From NCBI RefSeq assembly GCF_006385875.1, contig NZ_VFSU01000030.1:62001-126000 (forward strand): a stretch of 64,000 nt of DNA, given 5' to 3'. Position 1 is the first letter of the stretch; every line of letters starts with the position of its first letter. This stretch comes from Sandaracinobacter neustonicus. Lineage in GTDB: Bacteria > Pseudomonadota > Alphaproteobacteria > Sphingomonadales > Sphingomonadaceae. A program made the translations under genes and the position numbers. Positions 33,854-43,226 of this stretch are shown here, in pieces. Under the pieces are notes generated by a model. It was given only the letters and a program-made list of their open reading frames with translations, did not search any database and was not told the origin of the DNA.

Positions 33854-34760
33854 AGGGGCGTTCGGCCCACCATGGCACGAAATCGGGCATGTCGGTGGAA
33901 ACCTTGTCCGGGTAAACCGCCGGGCGCTTTTCAAGGAAGCTCATCACCCCCTCCTTCGCATCGCCCTGCCGCCCGCGCGCATAGATGGCGCGGCTATCGA
34001 TCTTGTGCGCTTCCATCGGATGATCCGCGCCCAGCATCCGCCACAGCATCTGCCGCGTCAGCGCGACGGAAACAGGAGCAGTGTTGTCCACGATCTCCCG
34101 CGCGAGCGCGATGGCCGTGGGCATCAACTCGTCGGGTTCTACAACCTGCCGCACAAGGCCGCCTTCCAGCGCCTCCTGCGCGCCGAACACGCGGCCGGTC
34201 GCGCACCATTCCATCGCCCGGCTGATCCCCACAAGGCGCGGCAAGAACCAGCTGGAGCAGGCCTCCGGCACAATGCCGCGCCGGGCGAACACGAAGCCGA
34301 ACTTCGCGTTTGTGCTGGCGATGCGGATGTCCATCGGCAGCTGCATCGTCACGCCGATGCCCACGGCGGGGCCGTTGATCGCGCCGATCACGGGCTTCAG
34401 GCTTTCGAAGATGCGCAGGGTGCAGCGGCCGCCGCCATCGCGCACGGCCTCATGCGTGTAATCCACGCTGCCGTCCGCGCGCACCGGCGAGGATTGCGGA
34501 GTATCCCCCCCGGCATCTTCGGAGCGCGAATCATAATCGAACGTCTGCGCTCCAGCAGACAGGTCAGCGCCTGCGCAATAGGCGCGGCCCGCGCCCGTCA
34601 TGATCACCACCTTCACATCGTCGTTCGCGTCCGTCTCGTCGAACGCGGCGATGATCTCGTGCATCATCCGCCCGGTGAAGGCGTTCAGCTTGTCGGGCCG
34701 GTAGAGCGTCAGGATGGCGATGCCGTCTGCGATCTCCAGCTTGGTTTCCAGCCGTTCCAT
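33846..34760 (-). CDS. Enoyl-CoA hydratase/isomerase (crotonase family)
   Basis: A 304-residue crotonase. LTLYRPDKLNAFTGRM and AGRAYCAGADLSAGA (oxyanion hole) are at the N-terminal half; the family region KPVIGAINGPAVGIGVTMQLPMDIRIAS is complete, and the second catalytic position lies in FGFVFARRGIVPEACSSWFLPRL. Length is slightly above the usual 260 because of an insert (~residues 85-115). ATG 34760 overlaps the thiolase stop (TGATG). Hydrates enoyl-CoA esters; together with the thiolase it forms a beta-oxidation pair. Confidence 0.93.
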   Translation of the reverse strand: MERLETKLEIADGIAILTLYRPDKLNAFTGRMMHEIIAAFDETDANDDVKVVIMTGAGRAYCAGADLSAGAQTFDYDSRSEDAGGDTPQSSPVRADGSVDYTHEAVRDGGGRCTLRIFESLKPVIGAINGPAVGIGVTMQLPMDIRIASTNAKFGFVFARRGIVPEACSSWFLPRLVGISRAMEWCATGRVFGAQEALEGGLVRQVVEPDELMPTAIALAREIVDNTAPVSVALTRQMLWRMLGADHPMEAHKIDSRAIYARGRQGDAKEGVMSFLEKRPAVYPDKVSTDMPDFVPWWAERPYE

Positions 34761-35926
34761 CACAGCGCCTCCAAGATCGTCACATTGGCCAGTCCGCCGC
34801 CTTCGCACATCGTCTGCAGGCCATATTTGCCGCCGCGCGCCTTCAGCGCGTGGATCAGCGTGGACATCAGCTTGGTGCCCGAAGCGCCCAGCGGATGCCC
34901 CAGCGCGATCGCCCCGCCGTTCACGTTCAGCTTCGCCGGGTCCGCGCCCAATTCCTTCAGCCAGGCCATCGGTACAGAGGCGAAGGCCTCGTTCACTTCA
35001 TACAGGTCGATATCGTCGATCTTCATGCCGGCCTTTTTCAGGGCGATCTTCGTGGCGTTGATGGGCGCTTCCAGCATCACCACCGGATCTTCGCCGATCA
35101 CCGTCAGGCTGTGCACGCGGGCGATGGGATCAAGCCCCAGCTTCTTCAGCCCGGCCTCGTTCACCACCAGCACGCCAGAGGCGCCGTCGCAGATTTGCGA
35201 CGAGGTCGCCGCCGTCAGCCGCCCCCCATCCATCAGCAACTTCACCGATTTCGTCGCGTCCAGCGTCGCTTCGAAGCGGATGCCTTCATCCACCAGATGC
35301 TCAACCGCGTTGTTCTCCGCATCCAGCCCCGTCACCGGCACGATCTCGTTGGCGAAGGCATTGGCCTTGGCCGCAGCCGCGCCGCGCTGCTGGCTTTCGA
35401 AACCGAACTCGTCCAGCGCGTCTTTGGAAAGGTCATATTTTGCGGCGATCATCTCCGCGCCCGCGAACTGGCTGAACTGGATGCCCGGATAACGCGCCTG
35501 CATTGCCGGGCTGACATAGGTGCCGGCCCCCGCATCCATCGCCGCCTTGAAGGGCAGCGCCATCGGCACGCGGGTCATGCTTTCCACGCCCGCCGCGATC
35601 ACCACGTCCATCACGCCGGACATCACCGTGGCGGCGGCAAAGTGCAGCGCCTGCTGCGACGATCCGCACTGCCGGTCTACAGAGGTGCCGGGCACCGATT
35701 CGGGCAGTTTCGAGGCCAGCACCGCGTTGCGCGCCACGTTCGTGCTCTGCTGCCCGAACTGGTTCACGCAGCCCATGATCACATCCTCGAACAGGGCGGG
35801 ATCATGCTCCCCCACCAGATCGTTCAGCACCTGCGCCGCCAGATCGGCGGGATGCCAGTCCCTCAGGCGGCCGCCCTTGCGTCCGCCTGCTGTCCGTCGC
35901 GCCTTCACGATATAGGCCGTTCCCAT
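34760..35926 (-). CDS. Acetyl-CoA C-acyltransferase (thiolase)
   Basis: A 388-residue thiolase. Nucleophilic Cys in SVDRQCGSSQQALHFAA (~residue 87); His in GGAIALGHPLGASGTKL and the second Cys in MCEGGGLANVTIL near the C-terminus; NEAFASVPMAW is the conserved Asn-Glu motif. It cleaves 3-ketoacyl-CoA (or condenses acetyl-CoA). ATG 35926 follows AGGGAGCAG. It is the first gene of the minus-strand catabolic block and is divergent from the DUF1254 gene, with a 151-base shared regulatory region. Confidence 0.95.
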   Translation of the reverse strand: MGTAYIVKARRTAGGRKGGRLRDWHPADLAAQVLNDLVGEHDPALFEDVIMGCVNQFGQQSTNVARNAVLASKLPESVPGTSVDRQCGSSQQALHFAAATVMSGVMDVVIAAGVESMTRVPMALPFKAAMDAGAGTYVSPAMQARYPGIQFSQFAGAEMIAAKYDLSKDALDEFGFESQQRGAAAAKANAFANEIVPVTGLDAENNAVEHLVDEGIRFEATLDATKSVKLLMDGGRLTAATSSQICDGASGVLVVNEAGLKKLGLDPIARVHSLTVIGEDPVVMLEAPINATKIALKKAGMKIDDIDLYEVNEAFASVPMAWLKELGADPAKLNVNGGAIALGHPLGASGTKLMSTLIHALKARGGKYGLQTMCEGGGLANVTILEAL

Positions 35927-36077
35927 CTTCACTGCTCCCTTGAATCCATCTGTCCGGCCCAGCATTGCGCCGCCGCCCGGCTGCTGTCCCCTCGCTTTCT
36001 TGGGAAGGCGGCGGCTCTTGCGTTCGGCGGCGAAGGGCGCAAGGTGGGCGAAAGAGACTGGCGGGGAGGATGCGGGC

Positions 36078-37421
36078 GTGAAGAAGCTGCTGATCGTGTT
36101 GCTGCTGGTGGCGGCGCTGTTGGGCGCGGGCTGGATGTGGCTGCGCACGCCCATCGCCGAAACCAGCGAGGCCGCGCTGGCGGCCTTCCCCGTCTACAGC
36201 ATCGTGCGCGCCCGCAACGAACAGCTGTTGCGCATCGCCCACCGGGGGGAGAATGGATCGAACCTGCTGATTCACCGAAGCACGCTGTCCGGCCCGCGCG
36301 ACCGCACCATCACCACCCCCAACAATGACACGCTCTATTCCACCGCCTTTCTCGACCTTTCCGCCGGGCCGGTGCTGCTGACCATTCCGAAGCTGAATGG
36401 CCGCTATGCCAGCGCCGTGGTGATGGATTCCCGCACGGACAATGTGATCCTGCTGCGCGAGACGGACGAGGGCCGGCATGAGATCGCGTTCGGCAACGGC
36501 AAGACGGGCACGATCCCCGGCGTGGATGGTGCGCCGCCACGCCATCTGGTGCCCTCGAAGGAGGGCTGGCTGCTGATCCGCACGCTGGTGGATGGCCCGG
36601 CCGATCTGGAGGCCGCGCGCGCCGCGCAGGCGGGCTTCACGCTGGAGGTGCCGGAAGCCAGCCGCCGCCCGCAGCGCGAAGCCGTGGTGCTGCCGGTGCT
36701 GCCCGATCCGGCGATGCTGCTGCGCCGCGCCAACCCGGTGATCGCGGAAAACCCCTATCTGGCCCGCCCGGCGCTGGCCGCCACCGGCTATGGGCAGGGC
36801 GGGGAGGCGTTCGAGGCGCTGCCGGTGTGGCGGCAATGGCTGTGGCGCTTCATCCTGCCGCGCGCCTTCGACAAGCTGAAGGCCGGGCTGAACGCGGGCG
36901 CGCGCAGCACGGATGACGGCTGGTCCAACCCGCCGCCGGGGATCGGCACGGCTTCGGCGACAGATGCGGTCCGCTCTGCGGTGGCGCTGGGCGGGCTGGC
37001 GGCGTTGCCCAAGGAAGAAGCCACCTACTGGATGGCCGTGCTGGATTCAGATCGGCAGGATTTCGACGGCGCGCACCATTACCGGCTGACGATCCCCGCC
37101 AATGTGCCGGTCGGCGCGTTCTGGAGCCTGTCGCTCTATGAACGGCTGCCGGACGGGCGGCTGTTCTTCGTGGAAAACCCGATCCAGCGCTATGCAGTGG
37201 GTGATCGCACACAGGGCCTGAAGCGCAACGCAGACGGCAGCCTGACGATCACGATCCAGCCGACCGATCCGGGGCCGGAGGCGAACTGGCTGCCATCGCC
37301 TGCCAGCGGGCCGTTCAACCTCGCCTTCCGCGCCTATCGCCCGGGTGAGCCGATCCGCAACGGCAGCTGGCGGCTGCCGCCGGTGGAACGGGTGGAGCAG
37401 GCAAAGCCGCCGGGGCAGTAG
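36078..37421 (+). CDS. DUF1254/DUF1214 exported protein
   Basis: A 447-residue protein with an N-terminal membrane anchor or signal (MKKLLIVLLLVAALLGAGWMW from GTG). The DUF1254 part contains TTPNNDTLYSTAFLDLSAGPVLL and the DUF1214 C-terminal part HYRLTIPANVPVGAFWSLSLYE, with GSLTITIQPTDPG in between and the end. Functions of this family are not established; members sit in periplasm or outer surface and often occur near catabolic or TonB genes. GTG 36078 has GGGGAGGATG upstream. Followed after 32 bases by nadE, possibly co-transcribed. Confidence 0.85.
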   Translation: MKKLLIVLLLVAALLGAGWMWLRTPIAETSEAALAAFPVYSIVRARNEQLLRIAHRGENGSNLLIHRSTLSGPRDRTITTPNNDTLYSTAFLDLSAGPVLLTIPKLNGRYASAVVMDSRTDNVILLRETDEGRHEIAFGNGKTGTIPGVDGAPPRHLVPSKEGWLLIRTLVDGPADLEAARAAQAGFTLEVPEASRRPQREAVVLPVLPDPAMLLRRANPVIAENPYLARPALAATGYGQGGEAFEALPVWRQWLWRFILPRAFDKLKAGLNAGARSTDDGWSNPPPGIGTASATDAVRSAVALGGLAALPKEEATYWMAVLDSDRQDFDGAHHYRLTIPANVPVGAFWSLSLYERLPDGRLFFVENPIQRYAVGDRTQGLKRNADGSLTITIQPTDPGPEANWLPSPASGPFNLAFRAYRPGEPIRNGSWRLPPVERVEQAKPPGQ

Positions 37422-37453
37422 GCAAACGGCCCCCGCCATTCTAAGGCTGGGCC

Positions 37454-39103
37454 ATGGCAGACTCGCTGAAGATCGCCGCCGCGCAGTTGAACCCTTCGAT
37501 GGGCGATCTTGCAGGCAATGCCACCGCCATCCTGCGCGCGCGTGCGTCCGCTGCGGAGGCGGACCTGATCGTCACGCCGGAACTGTCGCTGATCGGCTAC
37601 CCGCCGGAAGATCTGGTGCTGAAGCCCGCGCTGCACGCCGCCTGCATGGTGCAGCTGCAACGCCTCGCCGCCGCCACCGCCGATGGCGGCCCGGCCCTGC
37701 TGGTGGGCACCACGGCCGAAACCGCAGACGGGCTGCACAATGGCTATGCCCTGCTGGACGGCGGCCGCATCGTCGCCACCGCGCTGAAATATGATCTGCC
37801 CAACTATGGCGTGTTCGATGAAAAGCGCGTGTTCCGCCCCGGCCCGCTGCCCGATCCGATCCCCTTCCGCGGTGTGCAGCTGGGCCTGCCCATCTGCGAG
37901 GATATGTGGACACCCACAGTCTGCGCGCATCTGAAATCGCGTGGGGCCGAACTGCTGATCGTGCCCAACGGCAGCCCGTACGAGATCGGCAAGGAAGACC
38001 GGCGGCTGGCGCTGGCCCGCGCCCGCGCAAGCGAAACCGGCCTGCCGCTTCTCTATGTGAACCGCACCGGCGGGCAGGATGAAATCGTCTTTGATGGCGG
38101 CAGCTTCGCCGTGAATCCGAACGGCGAGCTGATGGCCCGCTTGCCCGACTGGGACGAAGCCACCGTCACCCTGAACTGGCATCGCGACACCGGCTTCGCC
38201 CCCGGCACCCGCCACATGCCGGACGTGTATGACGAGGAAATCTATCACGCCATGCTGGTGGGCCTGCGCGATTATGTCGGCCGCAACCGCTTCCCCGGCG
38301 TGGTGCTGGGGCTTTCCGGCGGCATCGACAGCGCCCTTTCCGCCGCCGTCGCGGTGGATGCGCTGGGGGCGGACAAGGTCTGGTGCGTGATGCTGCCCAG
38401 CCGCTTCACCGGCCGCGAAAGCCTGGATGACGCCGCCATGTGCGCCCGGTTGCTGGGCGTGAAGCTGGACAATATCCCCATCGAACCTGCCGTCGCCGCG
38501 ATGGAGATGATGCTTGCCGGCCAGTTCGCTGGCCGCCCGCGCGACACGTCGGAGGAAAACGCCCAGTCCCGCCTGCGCATGGTGACGCTGATGGGCCTTT
38601 CCAACAAGTTCGGCCATATGCTGCTGACAACAGGCAATAAAAGCGAGATGTCCGTCGGCTACGCCACCATCTATGGCGACATGGCAGGCGGCTACAATGT
38701 GCTGAAAGACGCCTATAAAACCACCGTCTTCCGCCTCTCCCGCTGGCGCAACGCCCAGCGCCCCCGCCTCGGCCTGGGGCCGGATGGCGCGGTGATGCCC
38801 GAGCGCGTCATCACCAAGCCGCCCACCGCCGAACTGCGCGAAAACCAGCGCGACGATGACAGCCTGCCCCCCTATGACGTGCTGGACCCGATCCTGCACG
38901 GACTGGTGGAAGAGGAACTCGCCGCCGCCGACATCGTCGCGCGCGGGATCGCCGACCTCGAAACGGTGAAACGCATCGAACGGCTGCTCTACATCGCGGA
39001 ATACAAGCGGCGGCAGGCCCCCCCGGGCGTGAAGATCGGCCCGCGCAATTTCGGCCGCGACCGGCGCTACCCGATCACCAACGCCTTCCGCACCGGGGGG
39101 TAG
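37454..39103 (+). CDS. nadE: Glutamine-dependent NAD+ synthetase
   Basis: A 549-residue two-domain enzyme. The N-terminal CN-hydrolase/glutaminase domain (1-~255) has Glu in TPELSLIGYPPEDL, Lys in LKYDLPNYGVFDEKR and Cys in LPICEDMW. The C-terminal synthetase has the PP-loop VLGLSGGIDSALSAA (~residues 285-299), TTGNKSEMSVGYATIYGDM, and KPPTAELRENQ. It makes NAD from deamido-NAD using glutamine. Length and motif order match the bacterial fused form. Confidence 0.97.
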   Translation: MADSLKIAAAQLNPSMGDLAGNATAILRARASAAEADLIVTPELSLIGYPPEDLVLKPALHAACMVQLQRLAAATADGGPALLVGTTAETADGLHNGYALLDGGRIVATALKYDLPNYGVFDEKRVFRPGPLPDPIPFRGVQLGLPICEDMWTPTVCAHLKSRGAELLIVPNGSPYEIGKEDRRLALARARASETGLPLLYVNRTGGQDEIVFDGGSFAVNPNGELMARLPDWDEATVTLNWHRDTGFAPGTRHMPDVYDEEIYHAMLVGLRDYVGRNRFPGVVLGLSGGIDSALSAAVAVDALGADKVWCVMLPSRFTGRESLDDAAMCARLLGVKLDNIPIEPAVAAMEMMLAGQFAGRPRDTSEENAQSRLRMVTLMGLSNKFGHMLLTTGNKSEMSVGYATIYGDMAGGYNVLKDAYKTTVFRLSRWRNAQRPRLGLGPDGAVMPERVITKPPTAELRENQRDDDSLPPYDVLDPILHGLVEEELAAADIVARGIADLETVKRIERLLYIAEYKRRQAPPGVKIGPRNFGRDRRYPITNAFRTGG

Positions 39104-39407
39104 GTTCGCGACGGGTTGGTTTTGCGCACCGCGCGACCAAGGGCTCTGCCCTTGGAACCCGGCAGGGAAATGATTTCCCTGCACCCTCAAAATTGACGTC
39201 GTGCCCCAACTCCAACGTCGTGCGGCTGATCAGATTCGATTGCCTGCGGCGCACCGCGACTCTCTCCCCCTGTAAGGGGGAGAGTTGGAGAGGGGGTGTC
39301 AACGGTTGGCCAAACCCGCCAACCTCCCCACACCCACAACCGTCACCCCGGACTTGATCCGGGTTGAGGAAGAAAGAGGCCGGGGGGCAGGCCCCCCCAA
39401 CCAAACC
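39104..39407. repeat. Composite intergenic repeat between nadE and a TonB receptor gene
   Basis: Half of the GC-rich repeat (CCAAGGGCTCTGCCCTTGG, 39138-39156) joins directly to the palindrome CAGGGAAATGATTTCCCTG (39163-39181), followed by CACCCTCAAAATTG, ATTGCCTGCGGCGC (~39238), the CTCTCCCCCTGTAAGGGGGAG block (~39263-39284) and GAGAGGGGGTGTC. It separates the convergent 3' ends of nadE and the receptor gene. No coding signal is seen. Confidence 0.7.
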
Positions 39408-41531
39408 TCAGAAATCCACCGTCGCAGACAGCCACAGCCGCCGCCCGTCCTGATTGATGGAATAGGCAGGCGTGTAAACCGTGCTGTTGCCGCTCTGATA
39501 CGGCACGTAAACGGCGTAATCGGTGTCCAGAATATTGTAGATAGCCGCTGCAAAACGCAGGTTCGGCCCCATCTGCACCGTGCCGCCAAGGTGGAACAGC
39601 TCATAGGCGCGGAAATCGCCCACGGCGGTCTGCTGCACGGTCTGCCCGCGCCAGCGGCTGGAACGGGCCTCCCCCCGCACCCACAGGCTGGCGGCGTCGC
39701 TGACGGCCCAGCGCAGATTGCCGTTCACCATATGCTTGGGCGTGCCGATCAGCGGCAGGCCTTCCTGTGGGCCGCTTTTTTGTTCGCTGTGCGTGTAGGT
39801 GTAATTCACGCTCAGGCTCAGCGCGGAGGTGAACTGCAGGCGGGTGCTCACTTCCGCGCCGCGGGTCACCGCCTCGTCGATGTTCACTGTTTGCGCGAAC
39901 AGGTCCACGTTCGGGAAATTGCCCACGTCCACGCAGCCCGGGCGGTTGGGGTTGCCGGCGAACTGGCAGTTCGGCACGCCTTCGCCGGTTGCGATCTTGT
40001 CCTTGAACTTGTTGTGGAACAGCGTGGCGCTGCCGCTGAAGAAGCCGTTGGCGTCATAATAGACACCGGCTTCGAACGTGGTGCTCTTTTCCGGCATCAG
40101 CCCCGGCGTGCCCAGCAGCGGGATGGTGCCCTGCCCGCCGAAGCCGACAATGCCTTCGGCTGTCTGCTCAAGCCGCGGCGTCTTGAAGCCGCTGGAAACG
40201 CCGCCCTTCACCGTCAGATCGTCGTTCACGTTCCACACCGCATAGACGCGCGGCGACCAGTGGTCGCCGAAGCTGGAGTGGTTGTCGTAGCGCACGCCGC
40301 CCGTCAGGCGGAATTGCTCCACGATGGCCCATGTCGCTTCGCCGAAGCCCGCCCATTGGGTGAATTTGAACGGCGCGGGGGCAACGCCGTCGACCATGCG
40401 CGCCTTCCAATATTGCCCGCCCACGGTGAAGCCGATCGGCCCCTGCTCGCCTGCGAAGCGGCTGTCGATGATGTCATTGCGGGCTTCCAGCGTGCGCGGA
40501 TCGCCCGCCGTCTTGCCCGGCGTGCCGCGCGGCAGGGTGCGGCCGATGGTTTCGGTATCGCCCCGGCTCAGCGTGGTATCCAGCGTGCCGAGCCCGGTGC
40601 GCCAGCTGTGCGCCAGCACGTAAGAGGTGCGGTTGAAGCGCTGCTCGTCGGTATAACCGCCGGAAATGCCCAGCGTGCCCAGCTGGCCCCGGCTGTTGTC
40701 ATAACGCTGCTGGTTGCGATCATATTCGAACCAGATGTCATGATCCTTGTGCGGCGTGAGAGAGATGCGTCCGCCATAGCTGCCGATGTCGGATTGCACC
40801 GGGTTGCGGCCCAGCGACAGCGCCGGGTTGCCGGGAATCTCGATGTGAGAGGCCGCGCGGTGGAAGATGCTGCCGCGCACGGTCAGGCCCAGCAAATCCT
40901 TCACCACCGGCCCCTGCGCAAAGCCGTTGAGCGACTGGATGTTGCCGAAGCGCTCATCGAACTGGATGGTGCTTTCGCCGCTGACGGTGCCGACCCAGCT
41001 GTCCCCCACCTTGCGGGTGATGATGTTCACCACCCCGCCCATCGCATCCGAGCCATAGAGGGTGGACATCGGCCCGCGCACCACTTCGATCCGCTCGATG
41101 GCGGCCATCGGCGGCATGAAGCTGGACGAGGTTTCGCCAAATCCGTTGGGCGTCACGCTGCCGGGCGTGTTCTGGCGGCGGCCGTCGATCAGCGTCAGCG
41201 TGTAATCGCTGGACATGCCACGAATGGAGATGTTGAGGCCGCCCGTCTTACCCGCTTCGCCGCCGACATCGACGCCGGGCACATGCTGCAGCGCCTCGGC
41301 AAGGCTGCCGAAGCGGATTTCGGACAGATCCTCGCGGGTAATCACGCTGATGCTGGCCGGGGCCTGGCTGATCTTTTGCTCAAAGCCCGCTGCGGTGACG
41401 ACGATGGTATCCGCCGGGGCTTCGATGTCGGCATCGGCAGCCTGCGCGGGCACCGCCAGCGCCAGAAGCGCAACCCCTGCAAGGGTTGAGCCGATGGTGG
41501 AGGCCGACAGGCGGCGGGCAGACAGGATCAT
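39408..41531 (-). CDS. TonB-dependent siderophore/colicin-type receptor
   Basis: A 707-residue outer-membrane receptor of the FepA/BtuB-like class. The signal peptide (MILSARRLSASTIGSTLAGV, then ALLALAVPAQA) precedes a TonB-box-like ADTIVVTA, the plug (ISVITREDLSEIRFGSLAEALQHVPGV; ISIRGMSSDYTLTLIDGRRQ; IERIEVVRGPMSTLYGSDAMGGVVNIIT) and a barrel ending LWLSATVDF with terminal Phe. Cysteines near residue 550 (VPNCQFAG, PGCVDV) may pair in an extracellular loop. Start ATG 41531 has GGAGAAACA upstream. The AT-rich ~45 bases before the gene may hold a Fur-type site, which I could not confirm. Confidence 0.93.
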   Translation of the reverse strand: MILSARRLSASTIGSTLAGVALLALAVPAQAADADIEAPADTIVVTAAGFEQKISQAPASISVITREDLSEIRFGSLAEALQHVPGVDVGGEAGKTGGLNISIRGMSSDYTLTLIDGRRQNTPGSVTPNGFGETSSSFMPPMAAIERIEVVRGPMSTLYGSDAMGGVVNIITRKVGDSWVGTVSGESTIQFDERFGNIQSLNGFAQGPVVKDLLGLTVRGSIFHRAASHIEIPGNPALSLGRNPVQSDIGSYGGRISLTPHKDHDIWFEYDRNQQRYDNSRGQLGTLGISGGYTDEQRFNRTSYVLAHSWRTGLGTLDTTLSRGDTETIGRTLPRGTPGKTAGDPRTLEARNDIIDSRFAGEQGPIGFTVGGQYWKARMVDGVAPAPFKFTQWAGFGEATWAIVEQFRLTGGVRYDNHSSFGDHWSPRVYAVWNVNDDLTVKGGVSSGFKTPRLEQTAEGIVGFGGQGTIPLLGTPGLMPEKSTTFEAGVYYDANGFFSGSATLFHNKFKDKIATGEGVPNCQFAGNPNRPGCVDVGNFPNVDLFAQTVNIDEAVTRGAEVSTRLQFTSALSLSVNYTYTHSEQKSGPQEGLPLIGTPKHMVNGNLRWAVSDAASLWVRGEARSSRWRGQTVQQTAVGDFRAYELFHLGGTVQMGPNLRFAAAIYNILDTDYAVYVPYQSGNSTVYTPAYSINQDGRRLWLSATVDF

Positions 41532-42026
41532 TGTTTCTCCAATTTTATATTGAGACGAATTAGCAATAGCAATTCGCCCGCGCCTATTGGCGGCGGCAGC
41601 GGCGGGTGTCAACAGTCAGCTGACGTTCATCTTGTCACAGCGGAAAAGCAGCCCGATGCCCTGCGCGCTGGCCCGGAACGCCCATGTCGATGCTGCAACA
41701 AGCCGCTTCCGCCAGCCGCCGGATCAGCTCTCACCGTTCACCTCCCCTCAATCCGGGAGGGCCTATTGTGCAGTTGAGGCAAGCCGCCGGGCGCAGATAT
41801 GTCCGGGCGGTCAGATCGAAACGCTCCGATGAACTTCCATAGGGTTGGAAGCTGGCGGGGTCTGACGCATCCCCCCGCGTCAGGCCCCGCCGTTGCGTTT
41901 GCGCCAAATGGCCGGGTGATCGCGGCCAGATGCGGTGTCCGACCTGGTTTCATGATCTGGCACAAGCAAAACGCAAAAGAACGGCGCTACAATTCGGTTC
42001 AACAGCAACGAAGCGAAAGAGCACCC
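41532..42026. other. Long gene-free region between divergent genes
   Basis: About 495 bases between the receptor (minus) and the eRF1-like gene (plus). The receptor-proximal part is AT-rich with GAATTAGCAATAGCAATTC (41554-41572), a loose inverted repeat. The middle shows no recognisable riboswitch consensus. GGCGGGGTCTGACGC (41854-41868) pairs with 41877-41891, 15 bp with one G-T pair and an 8-base C-rich loop. No ORF has a plausible start and composition. Confidence 0.5.
41854..41891. other. Strong hairpin in the leader of the eRF1-like gene
   Basis: 15-bp stem with one G-T pair and an 8-base loop, about 136 bases upstream of the ATG at 42027. It lacks a T-run, so it may be an RNA structure of a long 5' leader or a relict of an intergenic repeat. 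Confidence 0.45.
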
Positions 42027-43151
42027 ATGTTCCTGCACGTCGATATCCCGGCCCAGTCAGACCTTCTCGCGCTGGCAGAGGCGCGCAATCCGGCCAGCGT
42101 CTCCATCTTCCTGCCCACCACGCCGGTGTCCGGCGAAATCTCCGGCGACCGCACGGTGCTGAAGAATCTGGCGGGAGAGGTGGACGCGCAGCTGGAAGCG
42201 GCAGGCCACCCGAAGAAAGAGCGCGAGGCCATCGCCGAGGCCCTGCACGAACTGGTGGAGGATGATGAATTCTGGCGCTTTCAGGCGAACAGCCTCGCCA
42301 TCTATGCCACGCCGGACAGTCTGCGCACCTTCCGCGTGCCCAACGCGCTGACGCCCGCCTTCGACGTATCCGACCGCTTTCACCTGAAGCCGCTGCTGCG
42401 CGCCGTGACGTTCGGGCAGGCGGCTTATGTGCTGGCGCTGGCGGAAGGCCATGTGCGGCTGCTGCAACTGACGGCGGATCAGGCCGCGACAGAAGTGCGC
42501 GTGGCCGATCTGCCGAAAAGCGCGACGGACGCGCTGGGCATTTCCTCCATGGGCGTGAAGACGGAAAGCCGCCGCACAGATACGGCGTCCGGCCGTCGCG
42601 GCCTGATCGGCCAGTTCTGCCGTTCGGTGGATCGCGCGCTGCGCCCCTATCTGGCGGGCAAGCATGTGCCGCTGTTCCTCGTGGCAGACACGGCGCTGGG
42701 CGGCATCTATCGCAGCATCTCCAGCTATCCGCATCTGGCCCCCTTCGGCATCGATGCCACCCCGGAATCGCTGACGGACAGCGAGCTGTCAGAGGCCGCG
42801 CGTCGTCTGCTGGACCGGCTGAACGCGGAGGAAGTGGCGGCGCTGAACGCGCAGTTCCATGATCGCAAGGGTCAGGGCCGCGCGACGGCGGATATCGATC
42901 AGGCCGCGCGCGCCGCGACGCAGGGTGCGGTGCAGACGCTGCTGGTGGATATCGACCGCATCGTCCCCGGCTTTGTGGACGAGGAAACCGGCGCGGTGAC
43001 GTTCGCCGAGGTGGACGATGCCAAGGCCTATGGCGTGGTGGACGAAGTGGCGCGCCGCGCGCTGCAATCGGGTGCGCGGGTGCTGGCCGTCCGCACGGAC
43101 GATCTGCCTACGGACAGTCCCGTCGCGGCGATCCTGCGCTGGGCCGCCTGA
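42027..43151 (+). CDS. eRF1-like (baeRF-type) domain protein
   Basis: A 374-residue soluble protein resembling bacterial archaeo-eukaryotic release-factor-like proteins: N-terminal alpha/beta region with VSIFLPTTPVSGEISGDR, LDRLNAEEVAALNAQF, a central AFDVSDRFHLKPLLRAV and ALAEGHVRLLQL, then a C-terminal RNase-E/eL30-like end (GAVTFAEVDDAKAYGVVDEVARRALQSGARVLAV). Such proteins lack the GGQ motif here as well. A ribosome-associated role (possibly in stalled ribosome handling) is inferred from the fold only. ATG 42027 is preferred to the long frame from 41799, which crosses non-coding sequence. Confidence 0.65.
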   Translation: MFLHVDIPAQSDLLALAEARNPASVSIFLPTTPVSGEISGDRTVLKNLAGEVDAQLEAAGHPKKEREAIAEALHELVEDDEFWRFQANSLAIYATPDSLRTFRVPNALTPAFDVSDRFHLKPLLRAVTFGQAAYVLALAEGHVRLLQLTADQAATEVRVADLPKSATDALGISSMGVKTESRRTDTASGRRGLIGQFCRSVDRALRPYLAGKHVPLFLVADTALGGIYRSISSYPHLAPFGIDATPESLTDSELSEAARRLLDRLNAEEVAALNAQFHDRKGQGRATADIDQAARAATQGAVQTLLVDIDRIVPGFVDEETGAVTFAEVDDAKAYGVVDEVARRALQSGARVLAVRTDDLPTDSPVAAILRWAA

Positions 43152-43226
43152 CGTAGGGCCATCGAACTGCTAGGGAAGGGGGCGGCCCATGTTCGCCGCC
43201 CCTTTTCCAGCCAAGCGGAGCCAGCG

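Noticed and set aside
39285-41489. A 734-codon frame opposite the siderophore receptor gene
   Set aside because: The minus strand encodes a complete receptor with signal peptide, plug and barrel; the + frame is His/Ala/Arg-rich without any motif.
41532-41600. A Fur box upstream of the siderophore-type receptor
   Set aside because: The AT-rich sequence has loose symmetry, but no 19-mer matches a Fur consensus well enough to call.
41854-41891. A cobalamin or other known riboswitch in the long leader
   Set aside because: No consensus element of a known class was found around the hairpin.
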